The translations under genes and the position numbers were made by a program. The notes beneath the pieces are model-generated. The model was not told the origin of the DNA. It did no database searches and saw only the letters and a list, made by a program, of their open reading frames with translations. From positions 1-9,681 of the forward strand of contig JAEZEM010000364.1 of assembly GCA_023417745.1 (NCBI GenBank): 9,681 nucleotides of DNA, read 5' to 3'. Shown here in pieces: positions 6,802-9,681 of this stretch. This DNA is from Pseudomonadota bacterium (lineage in GTDB: Bacteria > Desulfobacterota > Desulfovibrionia > Desulfovibrionales > Desulfovibrionaceae). Every line of letters starts with the position of its first letter. Within the stretch, counting starts at the first letter, position 1.

Positions 6802-7869
6802 TCACGATGCCGCCGCGTCCACGCGCATAAGCGCCGCGCCCCAGGTGAAGCCCGCGCCGAAGCTGACCAGAAGCACCCGCCCGCCGGGCCGCAGCCGCCC
6901 CTGGGCCCGGGCCTGCTCCAGGGCCAAGGGGATGGAAGCGGCCGAGGTGTTGCCGACGTCCTCGATATAGGCCGCCGTGCGCCCGGCCGGGATGCCCAGG
7001 CGCTCGCCAACGGCCTCGATGATGCGGCCGTTGGCCTGATGGGGCACGAAAAGCTCCACGTCGTCGGGCGAGAGCCCGTTGCGGCCGAGCAGGGCCAGCG
7101 ACGCCTCGGCCATGCGCGAGACGGCCAGCCGAAACACTTCGCGGCCCTCCATGCGCAGGAAATACCCCTCCCCCACCCGGCTGTCCGGCGAGGCGTAGGC
7201 AGCCCGGCTGCCGCCGCCGTTGGCGGTGAGGATGCCGGCGTTTTTCCCGTCCGAAGAAACCAGGATGTCCTCCACGACAAGCGCCCCGCGCCGGGCCGTG
7301 ACCACCGCCGCCCCGGCCCCGTCGCCGAAGATGACGTTGACGCCCCGATCCCCCGGCGCGCACAGCCGGCTCATGGCCTCGGCGGCGACCAGCAGCACCA
7401 CGGCCCCGGGCTCCAGGCGCACGATGGCCGAGGCCAGGTAGAGGCCGTAGAGAAAGCCCGAGCAGGCCACGTTGAAGTCCATGGCCACAAGGCCGGACAG
7501 ACCAAGCTTGCGCTCCACGGTGCAGGCGGTGTTGGGCACAAGCCCGTCCGGGGCGCAGCTAGCCACCAGCAGATGGGTGAGTTCGGCCGGGTCCGTGCCG
7601 CTGTCGGCCAGGGCGGCCCGGGCCGCAGCCACGGCCATGTCCGAGGTGTCTTGCCCGGCCGGCAGGATACGCCGTCGACGGATGCCGGTACGGCTGTAAA
7701 TCCAGTCTTCCGTCACCCCGTAAGTCCGGGCCAGTTCGGCGTTGTCGCGCCCGTCCGGGGGCAGGTAGCCGCCCATCCCGGTCAGGGCGCACAGCCTTGC
7801 CCCGTGTCCCCAAGCCCCGCCCAAACGTCCCAGAGCTTGCCGCCGCGTCCATTCGCCGTTGTCGTTCAT
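6802..7869 (-). CDS. 3-oxoacyl-ACP synthase III (FabH-like)
   Basis: Protein of 355 aa with a complete KAS III catalytic triad: Cys136 in NVACSGF, His277 in VPHQAN, and Asn307 in VGNTSAASIP. The 30-residue His-Asn spacing equals that of E. coli FabH. Also seen are GVTEDWIYSRTGIRRRRI near the N-terminus, FGDGAGAAVV at 181-190 and SFGAGFTWGA at 336-345. The enzyme condenses an acyl-CoA with malonyl-ACP. The usual fatty-acid neighbours (plsX, fabD, fabG, acpP) are absent; instead a coiled-coil protein and a ferredoxin follow, so this may be a specialised paralogue rather than the housekeeping fabH. A GGGAG site 9-10 nt upstream supports ATG 7869. This start gives an N-terminal extension of roughly two dozen residues relative to E. 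coli FabH, containing a twin-arginine-like TRRQALGRLGG. It is the first gene of the minus-strand unit. Confidence 0.9.
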   Translation of the reverse strand: MNDNGEWTRRQALGRLGGAWGHGARLCALTGMGGYLPPDGRDNAELARTYGVTEDWIYSRTGIRRRRILPAGQDTSDMAVAAARAALADSGTDPAELTHLLVASCAPDGLVPNTACTVERKLGLSGLVAMDFNVACSGFLYGLYLASAIVRLEPGAVVLLVAAEAMSRLCAPGDRGVNVIFGDGAGAAVVTARRGALVVEDILVSSDGKNAGILTANGGGSRAAYASPDSRVGEGYFLRMEGREVFRLAVSRMAEASLALLGRNGLSPDDVELFVPHQANGRIIEAVGERLGIPAGRTAAYIEDVGNTSAASIPLALEQARAQGRLRPGGRVLLVSFGAGFTWGAALMRVDAAAS

Positions 7870-8010
7870 CCGCGTTTTCTCCCGCTTTCCGCCAATTCCC
7901 GATGCAACCCCTCGTCAGCGCCCAGGCTGCTCGCTTTTGGCCATGCTGTCGCAAGCTCCTGCGCGTGGCTCGGGATACCCATGGTTGGGGACAGACAAAG
8001 CAAACATGAT

Positions 8011-8034
8011 GCCGGGTCGCAGCGACAACCCGGC
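8011..8034. repeat. Inverted repeat / hairpin GCCGGGT...ACCCGGC
   Basis: Perfect 7-bp arms (8011-8017 and 8028-8034) around a 10-nt spacer that itself contains CGC-A-GCG. No T-tract follows on either strand, so it is not an intrinsic terminator. It could be a leader hairpin of the minus-strand transcript or an operator. Confidence 0.45.
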
Positions 8035-8097
8035 GAAGCCGCTCCAGGGCCGGAGGGAACGGAAAATAACGATTCGTCGTGCAGTCCACGCGGAAAA

Positions 8098-8114
8098 GTG
8101 TCCGGCTCGGACAC
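8098..8114. repeat. 17-bp palindrome, candidate operator
   Basis: GTGTCCG-GCT-CGGACAC: perfect 7-bp arms with a 3-nt centre. The size and odd centre suit a dimeric regulator binding site. It lies between two divergent genes, 10 bp from the T-tract of the minus-strand terminator. No regulator gene is adjacent, and I cannot assign a family. Confidence 0.45.
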
Positions 8115-8124
8115 CCTTCCCGGA

Positions 8125-8164
8125 AAGAAAAAAACGAGGCTTCGCTGTTTTCAAGGAAGCCTCG
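8125..8164 (-). terminator. Rho-independent terminator on the minus strand
   Basis: Read on the minus strand: CGAGGCTTC (8164-8156), a 12-nt loop, GAAGCCTCG (8143-8135), then TTTTTTTCTTT. The 9-bp stem is perfect and GC-rich and the T-tract immediate, so this is a strong intrinsic terminator. The plus strand has no T-tract after the stem. No recognisable minus-strand gene ends here, so it would stop a leader transcript of the ketoacyl-ACP synthase gene, a small RNA, or antisense transcription from the right. Confidence 0.75.
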
Positions 8165-8336
8165 CCGCGAAAGGCACGAAATCTTGTTGCCGCCAACTGC
8201 CGCGCCAGTCCCGGATGGCCGGGAAAGCCCGTAAACACGCTCAACCAGCCTCGTCGATCCACGCGAAAACCCCGGCACACCCCTTGCTGTCTACAAAAAA
8301 GCCACAGCACTCCAACCCTTTAGCAAGGAGTTCCTC

Positions 8337-8822
8337 ATGACCATGGTTTCCATCCCCGCCCCGGCCATCGGTGACGAAATCGTCAATCACGGTCCCAAGG
8401 TCTATGAAGACATCAAGGCCAACCCGGGCGAAAAAGCGCTCATCTGCATGCACACCGTGCCTTTTGAAGGCTCGGTCGGCCTGATCAACATGCTGACGGC
8501 CACCCGGCTGGTGCGCAAGGGCTACGATCTCACCTTCCTGCTTTACGGACCGGGCGTGCTCATGGCCTCGGCCGCGCGCGGCTTTCCCAAGGTCGGCGAC
8601 GAGGGCTTTGCCGGCAACATGGCCTACAACAAGCAGCTCACCACCATCATGAACGAGGGCGGCAAGGTCGTGGCCTGCCGTTTCGCCATGGCCGCGCTCT
8701 ACGGCATGCGCGAAACCGATCTGCTGCCCGGCGTCCAGGGCATCCATCCCCTGGACATCCTGGACTGCATCCTCATGCACCAGCGCTCTGGCGCGCTCAT
8801 TCTGTCCACCTGGACCGTCTAA
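8337..8822 (+). CDS. MSMEG_0572/Sll0783 family nitrogen-starvation response protein
   Basis: Protein of 161 aa, ATG 8337, with AAGGAG 6 nt upstream. The body matches the family as I recall it: GEKALICMHTVPFEGSVGLI (31-50), LLYGPGV (68-74), RGFPKVGDEGF (81-91), NEGGKVVACRFAMAALYG (106-123) and a C-terminal ending in LSTWTV. The alternating strand/helix pattern and the late VVACRFA cysteine suggest a DsrE-like small alpha/beta fold; this is inference. Synechocystis Sll0783 is induced by nitrogen starvation and needed for polyhydroxybutyrate accumulation, and homologues sit in Nit1 nitrilase clusters linked in Pseudomonas to cyanide assimilation. The biochemical activity is unknown. Here the neighbour is an amidohydrolase 36 nt downstream, with no nitrilase in view. 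Length fits the family, with no sign of damage. Confidence 0.85.
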   Translation: MTMVSIPAPAIGDEIVNHGPKVYEDIKANPGEKALICMHTVPFEGSVGLINMLTATRLVRKGYDLTFLLYGPGVLMASAARGFPKVGDEGFAGNMAYNKQLTTIMNEGGKVVACRFAMAALYGMRETDLLPGVQGIHPLDILDCILMHQRSGALILSTWTV

Positions 8823-8858
8823 CCGCCACGGCCAACCGCCAACCGCAAGGAGCGCTTC

Positions 8859-9681
8859 ATGGAACGTATGCTGCCTGGAGAGAAAGTCCGACGCAAAGTC
8901 TTCGATGTGCACAACCACATCGGCTTCATGGAAGGATTCAAGTATTACGGCCTGCCCGAGCCGGTTAATCCCACTGTCTACTGCGACAACGACCGCGCGG
9001 CCAAGATCAAGATCATGGATCAGCTGGGCGTTGACCGGGCCATTGTCATGTCCAACTACGGCATCCCCGATCCCTCTCAGCCTTTCGGCCTCAATGCCGT
9101 GGTGCTGGACGCCTGCGCCCACCAGGACAAGCGGATTCTGGGCGGCGTGTGGTTCTCCCCCTCGGTCAAGATGCAGGCAGCCAACGACGCGGCCATGAAA
9201 CTGGCCGGCGAGCCGGGCATCAAGGTGCTCAAGGCCACCTGTCTGCTGGGCGGCACCTGGAACCCCGAGGAGTGGGACGAAGACACCAAGAAGATGTGGG
9301 AAGGCATCATCGACGTGTGCGAGAGCCACGACCATGTCTTCCATCTGCACACCAGCCCCGGCGGCGGCTCCGACGTCAGCAACTGCATCAAGTTCGTCAA
9401 GGCCTACGGCAAGCGCGTCAAGGTGCATGTCGTCCACTGCGGCGGCGGCGTGTCCGGCCACATCAAGTTCATCCCGGAATTCATCAAGTTCGTGAAGGAA
9501 GGCTATAAGGTCTATACCGACACATCCTGGGCCGTGGGCTTTTGCAACCGCTATCTCTTCGACGAGATCGAAAAGCACGGCGTCGGCGACGACCGCGTCA
9601 TGTTCAGCTCCGACGAACCCTGGAGCGACTTCTGGAGCGAATACTACAAGTTCGAGGGACTGGGCATCTCCGAGGAGCTCA
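8859..9681 (+). CDS. Amidohydrolase (Amidohydrolase_2 family), 3' truncated by window edge
   Basis: ATG 8859 is preceded by AAGGAG (8847-8852); 274 codons are visible and the frame is still open at the window end. The metal-dependent TIM-barrel signatures are in place: HxH in DVHNHIG (His18, His20), His162 and His164 in FHLHTSP, His190 and His193 in VHVVHCGGG, and Asp252 in SSDEPWSDF. This set is typical of Amidohydrolase_2 enzymes (ACMSD / 4-oxalomesaconate hydratase / resorcylate decarboxylase relatives), which hydrolyse, hydrate or decarboxylate small carboxylates using a divalent metal. There is no signal peptide, so it is cytosolic. It follows the Sll0783-like gene by 36 nt on the same strand and probably shares its transcript. 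The substrate cannot be assigned; a C-N hydrolysis role would fit the nitrogen-linked neighbour but is inference. Confidence 0.88.
   Translation, partial: MERMLPGEKVRRKVFDVHNHIGFMEGFKYYGLPEPVNPTVYCDNDRAAKIKIMDQLGVDRAIVMSNYGIPDPSQPFGLNAVVLDACAHQDKRILGGVWFSPSVKMQAANDAAMKLAGEPGIKVLKATCLLGGTWNPEEWDEDTKKMWEGIIDVCESHDHVFHLHTSPGGGSDVSNCIKFVKAYGKRVKVHVVHCGGGVSGHIKFIPEFIKFVKEGYKVYTDTSWAVGFCNRYLFDEIEKHGVGDDRVMFSSDEPWSDFWSEYYKFEGLGISEEL

Larger units (their letters stand above)
7870..8336 (+). other. 467-nt divergent intergenic region
   Basis: Lies between the divergently transcribed ketoacyl-ACP synthase and Sll0783-like genes and must hold promoters for both. It contains an inverted repeat at 8011-8034, a 17-bp palindrome at 8098-8114 and a minus-strand intrinsic terminator at 8125-8164. 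I find no convincing sigma-70 -35/-10 pair. Open frames crossing it show no recognisable protein. An AAGGAG site (8325-8330) precedes ATG 8337. The region is long for such a compact window, so long leaders or a small RNA are possible. Confidence 0.6.

Noticed and set aside
7938..7953. Possible sigma-54 promoter on the plus strand (TGGC...T-GCA with GG and GC at the right spacing)
   Set aside because: Only the core bases fit, it is nearly 390 nt from the next plus-strand gene, and such matches are expected by chance in GC-rich DNA.
7859..8323. Plus-strand open frame (154 codons) covering the divergent intergenic region
   Set aside because: Arg/Pro/Lys-rich, no recognisable domain and no good ribosome-binding site; it spans the palindrome and terminator, which explain the region better.
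7039..8340. Plus-strand open frame running from within the KAS III gene across the intergenic region
   Set aside because: Antisense to KAS III for most of its length and low in family-like sequence; it joins a shadow to non-coding DNA.
8241..9578. Minus-strand open frame of 445 codons opposite the Sll0783-like and amidohydrolase genes
   Set aside because: The plus strand carries clear enzyme motifs, while the antisense translation is repetitive His/Val/Asp/Gly-rich.
1..9681. CRISPR arrays, tRNA/rRNA, transposases, phage or defence genes
   Set aside because: Looked for on both strands; no regularly spaced repeats, cloverleaf, DDE/tyrosine recombinase motifs or defence domains were seen.

Overview
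This is a GC-rich, densely coding window. The CCG-type Fe-S oxidoreductase subunit, the ferredoxin with a CDGxGxC second motif, the style of sigma-54 activator and the codon use all suggest a Desulfovibrionaceae-type sulfate reducer (Desulfovibrio/Solidesulfovibrio group). That placement is inference from gene content; no marker gene is present. I see no tRNA, rRNA, CRISPR array, transposase or integrase.

Layout. (1) Positions 2-4506, plus strand: one tightly packed operon with 2-12 nt gaps or ATGA overlaps. It holds the C-terminal part of a CCG-domain Fe-S protein (cut by the window edge), a DUF2877/AllH-like protein, an AIR-synthase-related protein of the sll0787 family, a putative SAM-binding DUF3419/BtaA-like protein, a periplasmic substrate-binding protein of the SsuA/TauA/ThiY type, and the first 47 codons of its ABC permease. 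(2) Near 4506 the permease reading frame stops abruptly and the sequence continues, in another frame, as the C-terminal half of a sigma-54-dependent activator (4507-5131). Walker A, the GAFTGA loop and Walker B are all absent. This looks like a deletion or rearrangement junction, or an assembly join. (3) Positions 5147-7869, minus strand: a gene series running from a ketoacyl-ACP synthase III (FabH-like), through an 82-aa coiled-coil protein and a small ferredoxin, to lrgA and lrgB homologues. (4) Positions 7870-8336: a 467-nt divergent intergenic region with a 17-bp palindrome, another inverted repeat, and a strong minus-strand intrinsic terminator that has no obvious gene in front of it. (5) Positions 8337-9681, plus strand: a protein of the MSMEG_0572/Sll0783 nitrogen-starvation family followed by a metal-dependent amidohydrolase cut by the window edge.

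How the genes may work together. The sll0787-like AIR-synthase relative and the Sll0783-like protein both belong to families best known from the bacterial/cyanobacterial Nit1 (nitrilase) neighbourhood. Here they lie about 6 kb apart in two separate plus-strand transcription units. No nitrilase or radical SAM protein of that cluster is visible, and an amidohydrolase sits directly behind the Sll0783 homologue. The left operon looks like a small-molecule uptake and conversion pathway (SBP plus ABC permease, AIR-like ATP-dependent enzyme, SAM-type enzyme, AllH-like protein, Fe-S redox subunit) that has lost its transporter through the junction at 4506. The substrate cannot be read from the sequence.
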